This document shows positions 12,498 through 26,500 of a DNA stretch of 64,000 bases, piece by piece (within the stretch, counting starts at the first letter, position 1; every line of letters begins with the position of its first letter). The notes beneath the pieces are model-generated. The model searched no databases. It was not told where the DNA came from and saw only the letters and a list, made by a program, of their open reading frames with translations. Both the position numbers and the translations under genes were made by a program. Where the stretch lies: contig VXAY01000104.1 in assembly GCA_013399855.1 (NCBI GenBank), positions 618,487-682,486 on the forward strand. Reading direction: 5' to 3'. Source of the DNA: Oxyruncus cristatus (lineage: Eukaryota > Chordata > Aves > Passeriformes > Cotingidae).

Positions 12498-13369
12498 CCA
12501 GTCAGGAGTGGAAGTTGCCAGTCCGACTGTGGAACCGTCCGTTCATAACAAGATCGAATTAATTGAACAAGGATATTTAAACATCAATTTAGGAAGGCTC
12601 AGGCTTGGTGTCTACCTCGAAAGTTCATTAAGGCAGCAGCTATAAATAGCAGGAGACAGCTACAGGATGGAAATAAATGAACCTACTTAGCAGAGCAGAT
12701 GCAGCGCAGGCAGGGCTGTGCCAAGAGTTCCTATTAGCGTTGCTGGATTTTTCAGCCATCCAGTTTCTTTCCTGATTTTCCAAGAGCTTTTAACTTTGGT
12801 TCACCACAGTGAGAGCAACAACTGTAGTTGGGAAGTACCAGGCAGGATGGCCAAAGAGTTTAGGTTTTTTCGTATTGGTATTTACCTAGGGAAGGTGGTC
12901 AGGGAGATTTTGCCATAAATATATGGGAGTTTTGCTGTTTTGGTCTTCAAGAACTGGACAGCAACCTCGTGGATTGGTCCTGGGTGGTGGGGTCAGCTGA
13001 AGCAGGCCTTCTTCTGCCCTTGCAATGCTGCAAGGAGCATGTTTAGGTCCCACATAGTGCAGTTGCAGAGGTAAATTAATTTAGCACAGAACTAATTACT
13101 GCTTCGTTTGCAAATGTGCATAGCTGGGGGCCCGTCGGGGAGGCTGTCGGGGTGCAGCTGGCTGTGTCCATGGGAAAGGGCATGGGAAGGTGCTCGGGGC
13201 AGGCAGGCTGTGGGAAGGGTGCAGGTGAGGAGGTGAGCCCTGCTTGCTGACACAGCCCTCGGTCAGCTCCCACCCTGCCAGGGAAGGGTTGTGTAGTGCC
13301 AGGAGAGACGGCTTTTGCTGGGTCTGGATGTCAGCCTGGGATACGACCCGGCCCTGTTTAGGTGGGCAG

Positions 13370-13606
13370 GGACCTGGTTGAAAGGGACCTTCAAGATTGC
13401 CTCATTCCAATCCCCTGCCATGGGCAGGGATACCTCCCACTATCCCAGGTTGCTCCAAGCCCCATCCAACCTGGCCTTGGACACTGCCAGGGATGGGCAC
13501 TGCCAGCCACAGCGTCTGTGGGCAACCTGTGCCAGGGCCTCACCACCCTCAGAGGGAAGGATTTCTTCCTAATATCTTGTCTAACCCTGCCCTTTGTCAG
13601 TGTGAA
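13370..13606 (-). mobile_element. CR1 LINE 3'-end fragment (antisense)
   Basis: The reverse complement of the CR1 tail is clear: CCTGCCATGGGCAGGGATAC, GTTGCTCCAAGCCCCATCCA, GGCAACCTGTGCCAGGGCCT and AATATCTTGTCTAACCCTGC. It lies about 870 bp downstream of the sense copy at 12353, in the opposite orientation. Confidence 0.87.
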
Positions 13607-13989
13607 GGTGTGAAGGTGCCGGTGATGGCAGTTAGAAGGGCTCCTTGAGGTGTGGGAGTGACAGGGAAGAGACACGTGTAGGGGAGAGGTACTTCAGCAG
13701 CAGCAAAAGCAGGCTTCCTTCCGCCGTTATTTACTCACTCCAGCTCTCATTTCAAGAGAGGGTCTGCATGGCATTTCTCCTGTTCCTGTGGCTCACTGCA
13801 AAGCCCCGCAGCTCCCAGTAAGCCCCTTGGGTGGGGTGAAGGCATGTGGTGTTATGAGCTTGGGCCTAGAGGTGACCTGTCGCCCCAGGCAAAGACTTTC
13901 TTTCTCTTCTTGGCAAGAGTGCAGGGCTTTACTCAGACAGCTAATTAAAAAAATTGCTGTCTTTGCAACACCCCTTGCCTGAACTCCTG

Positions 13990-14003
13990 TTTTTTTTTTT
14001 TTC
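13990..14003. repeat. poly-T tract
   Basis: A run of about 14 T followed by CTTTTTCA. It is a simple low-complexity tract within intron 3. No retroelement was recognised attached to it. Confidence 0.7.
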
Positions 14004-17000
14004 TTTTTCACCTTGACTTGTGCATGTGCTGATCCCACCAGGGCTTGTGATCTCTTGGGATCATTTAAAACCATTTGCACTTCTCTTGCACCGAACATAT
14101 ACCTTCTTTAGGTAAATGCAGGGTGTACAGCATGGAGCTTTCGTTCCTTGCTTGTGACCAGCTGGGAAAGGAGCTCGGGTTTGGATTTTCTTATTCTCTT
14201 CCACAGTCCACATTTTGGGTGGGTGTGCTAAAAGGTAGAGCTAAAGTCCTTCTCCCTCCTTAGGTGTGTCCTGAAACTTCCACACACAACAGCAGCAAAT
14301 GATCTGGTTGTTGAGGCAAACTGCCACCAGTGCAGGGGATTCATCCTCTTCTCTGCCCAGAAAAGTTGTGAGAGTTGGGATTTTTTCCCTTTGGGGTCAT
14401 TTCTGAAGTTGTTTTTGAGAGTGAGGGTTGGAGGAAAGAAGCAGTTTTCCCTGGATAAGTTAAGTGCACGTTAGGACTGCCTGATAAAATGGCTGAAGTA
14501 CCCGTAGGAAGCACACGGACATGCTCAGAGGTGGCATGTGGCGTCTGTCCTTCTCCCTGCCACCAGCTGCCCTCTGGCAAGTCCCGGGAGCTGGTGTTGA
14601 AAGTCTTCAAAAGGGACAACTATGTCAGGGACCTTGTGCGAGTGAAAATAAATCTCACCCTAATGCAGCAGGGCTTCCCACGCCCTCTGTCCTCTCTGGT
14701 CGTTCCCCACCCTCTGAAGTGCCACCAAAGTGTCCTTTTAGGAAAGGGCTGTTCAGCCACACAAACCAACCCAGCCCTGTCTTTGCCATTGTGCGTGGTT
14801 CCTCAACAGAAATCAGCAGTGTGGGCTGAAATTCCATAGTGCAGCCTGATCCATTCCTTGTGTGTTGTGTTTCCAGCGGCAGTCACGTCACTCGCTGTTC
14901 ATGTCAATCCCCTCACCTGCGGCGGGGCTGTGGGTGCTTCAGGAGGGCTGGCTGGTGTTCCTGGAGGGTTTAGAGCTTGTATTTCTAGGATTTCAGTGTT
15001 CCTTGGGTTGTGATGCTGTCAGACCGGTGCTGAAGGGCGTGCTGTGAAGCTGTCACAAACACCTGGGCCTGGATATTGTGAATATACAGGAGGGAATTTT
15101 CCACCTGTGCAGAGACCAGGGTGAAATTGTTCAGGTCTGAATTCTGTGGTCAGAGATGGCTGGATATGTCTGGCAGGAGCAGCCACTGGGGGAGGAACGG
15201 GGAATGAACGCCATCGAGAAATGATAATGGGCTTCTGGTAAAGATTATTCCTGAGGCAGTGCATTTAAAGGCACAGTGTTAGCTCTTCAGGGAGCTTTTA
15301 AAACCTGCCTCTGCTGTTTTCATCCTGAAAAACCAACTAGAGCAGTTGCCATGGCAGTAACACCAATATAGACAGCAGGGCTGTTGAGCAATTTCACTTT
15401 GGTTGTTTACTTGAAGTGATCAAAATTCGTGACCCTGAAGTAAAAAAATTAATTTGAGTAAGAAGTACAAACACTTCTTGCTGCCCTTTTGGCTCTGACA
15501 CCCAAATGCTGTCACCCTCAGGCCACACCTCTCAGTTTTCCCTTCAGTTTGAGGAGCTGATACAAATAGTTTTTGGTTGAGTGAAAGTTCAGACTTTTCT
15601 ATGGCTGTAACTTCCCCTTGGGAGGGGGCTCAAAATGCTATTGATTAGTATTGAATTAGTGGTGGCAAAGTTTGAGATAAAATAACCAGAATTATTTGAT
15701 AAATGGGGTCTGGGCAGACCTGAAAAAATAACCTGCAGAGATGATCAGTCTCAAAATCCCTTGGTTTTGGGGAACGTGTGAGTGACACTGAGCATTTTCA
15801 TTTACTGGTGACTTCTGCCTTGATTAACTGCATCTTCGCTTGCAGCTCTACCACTAAGCCTTTCTTATTTAAGAATGACCTTTGCTGCTTTTTTTCCTGA
15901 CCAGGAAATTTTCTTAGAAATCTCCCCTGGCCCAAGGCGACATAATTAGTCATGTAATTGTTGAAGAAAATAATTCAATATAACCTTTATGTGGGGTTTA
16001 AAGCCACGGGGTGTGTAACTGTCTACTTGGTGGATTGCAAGTGGTTCTTCAACTTCAGCTTGAAACTTCTTCAGTGTTTAAGTACCAGCAAAAGCACCTC
16101 TGGGAAGTTTTTGTCCACTTTGACATGGTAGGCTGTTCATGACAGAGCAAAAAAGAGACCAGTTCCTTTCCCAGTATGGGGAAGACCCTTTAACTGGGAG
16201 CTCGCTGTGCTAATCTTCTGTCTTGAACTGATAGCATGTGCCACTATAATTACCTAAGCCACCTTAATTCTTTGCTTAATTCTGTTCCCTGTGTTCACGT
16301 GAAACTGCTAAGGGACAGAAAAGTCTGAGGAATTTACCATGTGGGGAAAAAAAATCTCGTTTAGAAGCATTTTGATTTGACGCCAGAGCTGTTTTTCTAG
16401 CTGACTTGGGGAGGTGATGTTTGGCCCTTTCTGGATTAAACTCCATGCAAATCTGTTGGTCAGTGTGGGAACAAGCCATCCCAAAGCTCTGTGTTCCTAT
16501 GTACGTGCAAACAAGAGTTTATTATCTAGTGTCGGTATAACCAACACCTGGATTTTCTTCTCTGAGCCCTACTTTGTGTTTTCAGTTGGCTCTTGTGAAT
16601 CTCACTGAACTCCTCCTGTCGGGACTGTTTCAAATGGTGATCCTTCGTCTGGTTGTTCTTGAGGCTCTTGTCCTTTTTTTAATTCCACACTCTAAAATCT
16701 GCTGCCCATGAGCAAAGCTGGGGTAGGTTTGCCTGTCACTTCTGGCATTGGCCCTGGAAAGTGGCACTTGGCCACTTTTGGGAGGGGCGGGAGAGGTGTT
16801 AGAGTGTCGGGACGAGTGGCAGAGGGGCTCTCGGTCCTTCCCACGGCTTGGAGCCGACTCTCCTCTCATCACAGGAGGGGCAGAGCATTATGCCGGTGAC
16901 CTACTAACCTCCTCCAGTTGGGATTGTGGGTTTGGGAAATGAGTGCACAGATGGCGGCTCTGGGATGGCAGCAGATGCTGCTGATCTAATGAGTGGGATC

Positions 17001-20000
17001 AATTGACGTTTTAGCAGAGTCGTGGAGAGCGGTGTAGGGATGTCTGCAGAACTCCCTAATACCAGACCTTCCTGGGCCTTTCCCTTCTTTACTTGGCACC
17101 CCACATTCATCTGCTCCTCCAGATCGAGCTGGCACGACGATAACGCAGATAATTTTGATTGCACGGGGAAGCTGTTAGGGAATTAGATGATTAAGAAACA
17201 TGTGGAGGGTGAAGCAGAGATCTCAGGGCCAAAAACGTGCTTTACTTGAGTGCCAGCAGGCTGGAATGATCCAATGGGAGTGTTAAAAAAAAAGAGAAGT
17301 CAATTCCATGCAGAATACCCAGCTGATAGCAAAGGGCTCTCTCTGCATCCCTGTGGACATCGCTCCAGTGTGGGCTTTGTGTAACTGGGAACCCTGAAAT
17401 AAATGTGTATCTGTCATTGTTCACGAAAACCAAGCCTCAATATGCCCTTACAAATGCTCTTGAGGCAAGACTTGTGTTCAGGCTTAGTTGTCTGCAGCTG
17501 TGGGTCGTGTCCAAGGACCCACTCCGGGGTTTCTCTTTCTGCTGGGGTTATTTTGGGAATGGCGATCTTGCTTTGAAGTTTGGAGCAGATGCTGTGTCGT
17601 GAATGTGTTCATGCCTTGAAGAAACAGCAAGTTAACGAGAGGCAAGAGCTGCCTTTCTTTTATCTCTTCTGCCTTTTATCTCTCTGACTTTGTGATAAGC
17701 CAAAATTGGCTCTTTTAGCTGTGACCTGAAGGACTGGCAGCCAAAGAGCTGCTACCACAGGAAATGGAAATTGAGATTTCCTTGTCACAAACCTGAAGAA
17801 TAAACAAGATAGGGCAGAGAAGGCCTCAGCTCTGGGGCATTGATTGTTGCAAATTATTTCCTTTCCACATTTTCAGCGTCATCCATTTCCCAGAAGAATT
17901 GTATATTTGGTAGAATAAATCTGTATGATATCTGAAAAGAAATCCTTGAGAGCTTTGGGCTGTTCTGCTCAGCTTTGAATCCTGATCCGACATCTGTTCA
18001 AACAGGGGAGGGTCTTTGCTTGGATTTATTTGCTGATTTCTTACCCACTGGGTGAACTTTAAAATAATGATATTAAGTACATCAAAATTATGTGTAGGGA
18101 AGAGCTTGGTCATCTGCAATCTGGAGAGGAAAGCAGATGTTAACCGAAATGTAGGTAGTTCTGGATAGATGTGTTTGAATTTGCCTGGCCACATTTATGT
18201 CTCTAAAAAGGCAGAGCCCTTTCGGTGCCTTTTCCTTATGGCTTGAATATTCCCTGGAAAGGCACTGTAGACCTCAGCAGTTAAGTGGAAATAGAAGTAT
18301 GCATAAATCAGCAGAGCCTTTCCTGCTCTTTGCAAGGATACCTAGGAACGGACTAGTCCCAGCCTGAATGTGGTATTGGGATGTGTTCAAGCCTTGATTC
18401 CAACTGGAGACCTAGATATTTAAATATAGTAATGGGAACTGAGTTCATCCGATGGAATGGGGCTGTTTGGTTGGGCCCTGAGCTGTGGGTGTTGAACACC
18501 CTGTGAATTACACGGCTGGGCATGAGAGGAGAGGTGCTCTGAGCATCCTGCTCTGTGGAGACCTCCAGCAGGTACCCTCTGTTGTATTCCTGCTCCAAGG
18601 GCAGTTCCATAACGCTGGGACTGAGCAGGCTCTCCCTGGTAACCCAGCTCCACTGTGATCCGCCAGAGAGCCACCCATCACCGTAGGAGTCTGCTCGGAG
18701 TGCCTGGCCCTGTGGGAGCTGGGAAGTCTGAGGGTGGGGCGTGGCTGGTACTGCTAATGGATTAGGAAATAAGACAGCAGTTGGCAGCTCTGTGGTGACA
18801 GCGCGGTCCTTGGCTGCAGAGCACTGATGGCATTGTGGCTTTGGGGTGGGGGTGGTGGTGTCTTTCAAGCAGATAAGTAGCTCTTATGATGTGAGTCATC
18901 GGTCAGGAAAAACGAAGGACACGCACTGAAGAGCAGTTGGAAGAGCTGGCTGGAGGTGGTGAAACGTGGTGTGCTTGGTGCAGAGAGGGCAGAAAAGCTG
19001 TTCTGAGACCACATTAGATATCAAGGCACTGAGCAAGTGTCTGGCACCGAATCTGGGCAGAGATGGTGTCACACAGGCTGGGAGAAGCTAAATGAAGGCT
19101 GTGGTCTAGGTGAGTGAGTCTCTCCCCATGAGGGAGATAAGGCCCTGTGAATTCCCTGCCTGAGAACTCTGTCCCAGGAAGAGGGTGGTAACCGTACCCT
19201 GTGGGAGCAGTTGTATCCCACAGTCAGACATTCTGTGCTGCCTGTGGAACAGGCTGTGTGAAAAGAACAAACTGGAGAGATGGCAAGTCATGGCTCCACA
19301 AAGTTTTGGGAGCTGTCTGGGGGCAGTTAGATGGGTAGCACGGATCAGTTCCTGACGAGGAGATGCATTGACAGAAGTCGCCCAGAACTGCGTGGTTTCA
19401 AGTCCACGGAGGCAATGGAAGCTTTGAGGCCAGGAGTTTCATGGATGTGGGAGAATTTCAGTGCGTGGTGTTTGGTCCTTGGGCCTCTCAAAGCTTTGTG
19501 GGGCACCTCGTGAGCCTGTCGGGCTCCAGACAGTGAGGAGAAGGTGCTGCCTGCTCCTTGCTCCCAGGCAGAGTGCTGACTCAGCCGGGCACGGGCTCTG
19601 CCTTGCGCTCTGGGTATTCCTAGAGAACATGCCTGACCCCGCTTTGTTGGCCTTGCTCTTATTTGGGTTTCCCTTTATCTATGTGGGACTTTTCTGCCTA
19701 CTTTGTATATCATGGTTTTCGTGTCCCAGCCTGTTGCGAGGTAAATTGCCCAGGATGGGAAACTTCAGAAGGATGAGTCTGTAGCAAAAGAAGAAATGCA
19801 GTCAAGTGATTTCATTCCAGCGTGCTTTTCATCGTGGGAATGGGAGCTCACGCTGCAGAAAGAAACTGCTCACCATCAAACAGTATAAACGTATTTAGTG
19901 GCAACAATTGCTCCTTTGGCAAATGCCAGCTAAAACTCTCCAGGGGGATTAGTCTAGGCTTTGCATTAAAGCTGGGCTTGAAGCATACTCCACATTCCTA

Positions 20001-23000
20001 GCGGCAGGAAAGTAGTGCCATCCAGAACAGTTGTTTAATGTCTGCTGCAAGAAATGGGGATTATTTGGGGATGGACTCGTTCAGATAAATGACTGTCACA
20101 GCCTGTAGAATCCCGTTTGCTGGTTGGAGGCAAAAGAAACAGCTCCGAAAGCATGGAATACGCTGATTTCCATTATTCACGCAGGGTTTTTCCCAGTTAA
20201 ATTTTGTCAGCTGTAGAGTTCAGATATCAAGCCCACACTCTAAATTCCTAATTTAGAGTAATCCCGGAGTCATTTAGACTTTCCTTTGGCCTGGCCCGAG
20301 GGTTTTGCAGCATCTTGAAGCTCCCAGTGATGCATGTCATGTGTGAGTGAGGGAGGGGGGAACAGGGAACTGCTAAAGGTCATGGGATGGGCAGCGTGCC
20401 TTGGGATCTGCCCCAGAAAAACGGTGCTGGGGGCTTTCTACTGAGCTCAGTCTGGTTTTTTTCCAGGTGTGTCAGTGGTGAAGAGGGAAGATTTCCAAAT
20501 CCTTTACCGTGTCTACTTAAAATACATATGCGTGTATATGCAAAACAGGCAGTATTTTGTAATGAATTGTTTGCCTTTGGAGTGAGATTGCTCTTTGTCT
20601 TGTGGGTTCCTTTAGGGCTTTGGCAATAAATAAGAAGCTTCCAACTGCAGACAAAACCGCATTTGGGGTTGCATGTGAGCAATTTTTGATTGTTGGACGT
20701 TCCAGCATCACCTCCTCTGAGGGTTTGGTCCTGCTTTGCTGTAGTGACGGGAGGGACCGCAGTGGGACAAGAACAGGCTGCCGGGACACCTTGTGCCAGC
20801 ACCTATAGGAACAGGGCGGGCAGAACGAGAGCCCTGATCCAGGGCAGCACCAGGAACAAATTTAACCCAGAGCATATATTTAGCCTGGCTGCTTTCAAGA
20901 AGATTTAAAGCCATATTTAAAGCTGAGCATCTGCTGAAGTGCCGGGTGGATTGCTGATATAAATAGTTACTCGGGCTGGAGCTGCTCTGGCTATGTGGGG
21001 AAACCTGGGAGCAGGCGAGATTTCAGGGAGCGTGTTCAGCTGCTCTGCCACGCTGGCATGACTATTCCTGGTATTGATTCTCCCTGCCCTTTCCCCTTTC
21101 CTTAGCTCACTTTCTAAGGACCACAGGCTTTTTTTTGGAGCCAAAGAGTTCCCTTGGTCACAAGTGGGAGAAGCAGAGCACAGATGGGACCGGAGTTGGA
21201 CTTGGCAAGATCCCTGCCCGCTGTCCCAGCTGGCCTGGGAGTTGTGCAGCTTTCCCCAAGTGTGGCTCTGCTGGGAGCCTTCCCCCCTCATCGGGGCTTA
21301 CTGTAAACTGATGCCGGGAGGATGAGCAGGGCTGTCTTCACGGAAAAGCCGCCACAGTCTCCTCACAGCTTGTCCTGCTCTCCCTTTGGAAGTGGAGTAA
21401 TGTGAAAGCACTTTCTTCCCCCAGCAGTGCTTAGGAGGAGCGTTCTCATTTTCCCAATTATTTTTACTCAGCTGTCACTAAATGGATTGCGAGATGTTTT
21501 CATGGTTTCTCCCTGTTGTTGTGAAAAAGGCCTTGTAAAAAAGGATCATTCCTGTGGGTTGGGACCTTTCTCAAGTCAGAGTTAGGGTGATGAGCATCTC
21601 CCCTTGGAGTTCCCCTTGGAAGTGGTGATGCAGTTGCTGACCTTCCCCTTGAGTCACAAGTGAGCTAGGCTTCTTCCCACCTATTGTGGGATGTCAGGTG
21701 CTGACTCTAATCCTACATGGAAAATGTCTGGCAAGAGCTGGCAGTGGTGGTCACGGCACTCTACTCACCCCTCTGGTTGGAGCTGCCTTGGACAACTGTG
21801 TCCATCCTGCTCCAGCAACATTTCCTTTGAATTCAGGTTTCATTTCCAGTCTCAAGATACTCTGTTTTTCCCATGTGAGAGTGGTAACACACGTGGATTT
21901 TTGTCCAAAACCTGTGCCTGAGGAATACAGTGTTTTCTGTGCTTACGGTGCTTCTTAATTATTGGAGGGTTCAGTATTAAAAAGCTGGAAAAGTCAGCAG
22001 CTGGGCGAGGTTTGTGGATGAAGGTCTTGTTCCCCAGCTTCTGCCTCATGTCCTTCCCCAATCACTGGAGCAGAACAGGTTTTAGCAAACCATATCCTCC
22101 TGGATTCCTTATGGAGAAGCCAGGTCCTGTGGATGACTTGTGTGCTCTCACAGCTGGTACCAGCTGTGGAGAGGGTTGGCTTTCAGGACATCCCATATTT
22201 CACACCAGTTGGAGCCGTAGGCTTGTAACTGAAACTTGGCAACGTTTGGGAAGCTGGGGATGTGCTTTCTTCCCCGTTGTTTTCCAAAAAAGTGGATATA
22301 ATACCTGTAAATGATGTAAGGGGCTTTTCTTTGCTCTTCTGGAGGAACTAGATTGCAGTAAAAAAAATTTCTAGTGGATCCATTCCTTAGATTTCCTAAA
22401 CCTGCAGACCTTCCTTTAGGCAACTTAATTCTCTCTCTGTGACTAACTCCAATGGCTTTGGAGGACCGTAGATAACCCTCAAGTGTATTTGAATGTTATT
22501 TTGGGATTGTGAGAATATTTAGCACGCCTTCGTTACATCTCCAGCTAATCCAAGGTTGGTGACTTGACTCTTTTCGCTGCAGTGCTGTGACTAATCTCAT
22601 ATTTTTGCTGTTTGTTAACATAATTATGTGCTTTTCTAAAATGGGAAGAGTGCTGGGGCATTCGCCTCATCCCTCCACAGTGGTTATTGCACACATTTAA
22701 TGGCTAAAAACCCCTATTGATTAAAGTTCCCATGTTTATAGCCATTTTTGCCAAGGAATTTGGGACAGGTGTGAGCAGGGGAGAGAAAGGGAAGGTGTGA
22801 TGCTTTGGGGAAGAACCTGTTAATTCCTGCTGTCAAAAGGGAATGTGGCTGCGTTGGAAGCCTTTGAAGATAGAGAGAACCGTCCAAAGGTGAAATAATA
22901 TTAATATGCAGTTGTAAGGAGCTAACAGGGAAGGTTTCTGGCTGGAAGAGGGGTTGTGTGGTTTTGGATCGCAGGAATGCAGTGGGGTGCTTCCAGTGAT

Positions 23001-23521
23001 ACATGCTGATAGTGGCTCTTTATTTTCAAACCCTTGGGAACGATTACTTTACAACAATTTTGTGATTGTGAGGCTGAGACTGACCAGAAATGGTGTTTTT
23101 ACTTCTTTTTGCCCGTTTTCTTAGAACAGAGAGGTGCAGTATTTACTCCGGGGTTCCTTTCAAATTTGGAGACTTGGGAAGTTGATCCTTTTGGCTGAAG
23201 TTGCTGGCATATTTTGGAAATGAGGATGTGGATTTGCTCTGAGGTACCATCTGGAAGAGGTTGCAGGGGTAGAGCTGTGGAAGTGGTGACTGTCTAAGCC
23301 TGTGATCCCAGCGTGTGCAACCTCTGGTTATCTACCAGAATTTTACATCCCTTAGCTCTGCGTGGGTCAGGCACATGGTGTTTATTGGGAACCATTTCAC
23401 TTGCTGCCTGTGCTTGTCCGAGGTGTCTGGAAGCCGTGGTGACGCTGGGGGGTTTTGGCAAGTGTTTGAACTCTGTGGGAAATGGAAAGGTAGAAGGTTT
23501 TTGCCTGGTCAGCTTTATACA

Positions 23522-23580
23522 GATGGAATGAGATGATCTTTCATGTCCCTTCCTACCCAAACCATTCCTTGATTCTGTGG
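23522..23580 (+). mobile_element. CR1 LINE 3' tip (sense)
   Basis: GAGATGATCTTTCATGTCCC, then TTCCTACCCAAACCATTCC and TTGATTCTGTGG form the terminal 60 bp of a CR1 copy. Confidence 0.75.
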
Positions 23581-26500
23581 ATGCTGCTCCCGCTGTAGCT
23601 TTAGGTTGTACGAGGAGAGGCCCTGGATACAAATTCTTAGAGAGTTTGCGGCCTTTGTAGGGGTGTGGGACAGCACTAGGCAGTATTTGGTGCTCTGTCA
23701 GATATCCTTGATGTGAAAGTGGTGGATCTGTGAAGAATATCCTCCTGGCTCTGGAAGAGCCCTCATATCCAAGGCAGCACGTGGTGCAGAAGGGAAGATG
23801 CTCTTTTCTTAGAAGCCCCCAGCTTCAGAAACATAAGGTCAGCGCTGAACTTGTTGTAAAAACATCCTCCTCCAATTAAATCTGGTGTGACATTTTTCCG
23901 AGGAATGTGGGTTTGATGTCCTTCGTTTGGAAAGAACAGACAGATTTTACACAGCAAAAGGAAGAGTAAATGTTTTGCAAGATATATTTTGCTTCCTATC
24001 AAGGTCAAGTATTTTCTTTCAGTTATGCAAAGCATGTGCTTAAAATGGGAATCTCCACTGGAGGACAGCTTTCAAATCTTGGAGAAGAAATCCTTGAGGT
24101 TTATTGCTCACAATTTCCTGTCTCTTTGGGGGATAAAAAATGAGTATGTTTTGAAGAAAGGCTTTTTTTATCTACACCAGTGAGCTGAACTGCTCCTATC
24201 TGAGACATTGTGGTCAGAGGTTTGACTTCATCTCAAAATCAAGAAGAAGAACTTGGGTTGGGGTTGAGGGATCAGGTGTCTGCAAGTGCTGTTCTCTGCT
24301 CCGTGGCTTCTTCAGTGCCATAAAGTTGAGAAACACCTGGAAAAACAACCTTTTTTCCTACATCTTCTCTAATTCCATTTTGGTAGACAAGTTGCACTCT
24401 AAAAATCCTTGGTTTAATTTGATCTTGGAATCTGCAGGTATCCAGCATCCTAAATTTAGTGCATTAGAACGTACTAACCAATGCTCTGCTTGCGTCCAAA
24501 GCCTGCCTGCAGATGGCCGAGGTCAGGTGTTCCTGGTGTTATATCCACCTGGAGATGGAGAGGATGGAAATTGAAATTCCATTCCAAGGGGGAGGCTGCT
24601 TTTATTTCTCTTGGTGCGACTACTTGGTGTTTGGGCATTTTCCCCAGTTAAAATCCCTTTAGAAATTAAAGGAAGCATTATCCAAGCTAATGAGCTAGTG
24701 GAGTTCCCTGTTTTCCCCAGACCTCATCTTCCCACCGCTTCTTTTTAGCTCGGCATTCTGGAGAAATGAACAACTTCTCCTGTTTTATCACCTCACATTT
24801 AATTTCTTTAATGAGCTGGATAATTTAATCATGTAAATGGACAGTAATATTAAAATTATTTAAAAATATTAGATTATATTAAGAAGTTGTTAAAACTGCG
24901 TGTGCTGGCGGGGCAGGAGCAGGGTCGGCACGTCACGCTCCAGACCGAGGAGACATGTACTGTGTTACGTGACCAGGGTGCTGCCCTGGCCACAGGCTCT
25001 GTCTGCAGGCACAGCCTCTATTAATAGAGCTGAGAACCAGATGATTCCCAGCGTTACGTGACTCTGACTCCGGAGATTACGGGGGAAGGTGCTTTGGGGT
25101 GGCAGGAAATCACCCCTGTGGGTGATTTTGCAAGGGGACCGAAATTTCAAGTGCTGCAGTCTTGAAATGGTAAAAGATGCAAGAGTATGATGGAGAGAGT
25201 TTGGATTTGAGGTACAAGCTGATCAAACTCCTTTCAGGCCAGTGCAGAGCTATTTGGGACTCGGGAATGGAAGAAAGGGCTGTGCAGAGGGCAGAACATA
25301 AATGCTGGATGTAATTCCAAGTAGGTACGTCCATCCTTGCTCTAGCATTTTTTTTCCTTACCACCTAAGTCATATAAATCCAGGGAGTTCTCCAAGCTCA
25401 TGGCATCCAAGGAGCTATGAGTTCTTCTGTGAGCAAGGAGACTGTGCACTCGGACTTTCAGGGCCATTGAGGATAAATTCAGAAGGACCACCAAGTTGTA
25501 GCAAAGGCAGTCTGAATATTGAAGCAGCTGGGAGATAGATAACTCACATCTCAGCCACTTATGCATTAAATATCACTCAAAACCAGTTTCTTAACTCTTT
25601 TCTTGTCATTGTGTGATAGGGGACTCTTGGGTCTTTGCCAAAATGTAATTGTTAGGCCTGGAGTTTTCCATCCAGGTATCTACCTTCAGCTCACATTTCT
25701 TGTGAGGATGAGGAGGATGGAAAGCAGGGATAAATTTTTATTTAAAACTTCAGAAAATGTTTCAAAGAACTTAACAAAAAAAATCTTCTAGTGATCCTCA
25801 TCTCTGGAAAAAAGTTCCCACCTGTGTTTTACATCAGACAGCTGAAATGAGAACTATTGGCTGTCTCTGCCAGGCAGTGCCCAGGTGAAAATTTGTCCAA
25901 ACTACCCCAAAGTCGTGTGCAGGAAAAGGCCTTTGAATTTCACAGCTGAAACTTGTCAAATCTCTTGCTCTTCTCCGGGAACAATTCTACCTGCAGCCAA
26001 AGGCCTGATCCACGTTAGGGACTCGCCTCAGTGCTTCCTTCCCCCAACCTGGGCATAAGGGACACGGATTGAATGGATCTTGCACTGGATGTAAGACAAC
26101 CACATCATTGTGATCTTCCTGGGGTATGAAGAGGAAGGTAAGGAACTGAGCAATAACATGGAATTAGGTTTTGGCTGGACAGAGAAGGGCAGTCCTGAAA
26201 CTTGGATGGAATTGGCCATGTCCGTGCAGCTGTAGTGCCCTCAGGAGAGTGGCACGTGGAGCCTGTTACCTCCCAGCATGCAGAGGTCCTCAGAGGGGTG
26301 CACAGTGATGGGACCAGAGGGAGTGAGTAGGAGCTGCTCCAGGGAAAATTCCATCTGGGTGCAAGACAAATATTCTCCACTGCGAAAGCAAACAATGCAT
26401 CAAGAAGTGGTGCAGTTCCCTTTGTTGGGAATTTCAGAGTTCACCTTGCTGGGGCCCTGGGTGTTTTATTGAGGGCCGTGCTTCCAGCACCAGGACTGAG

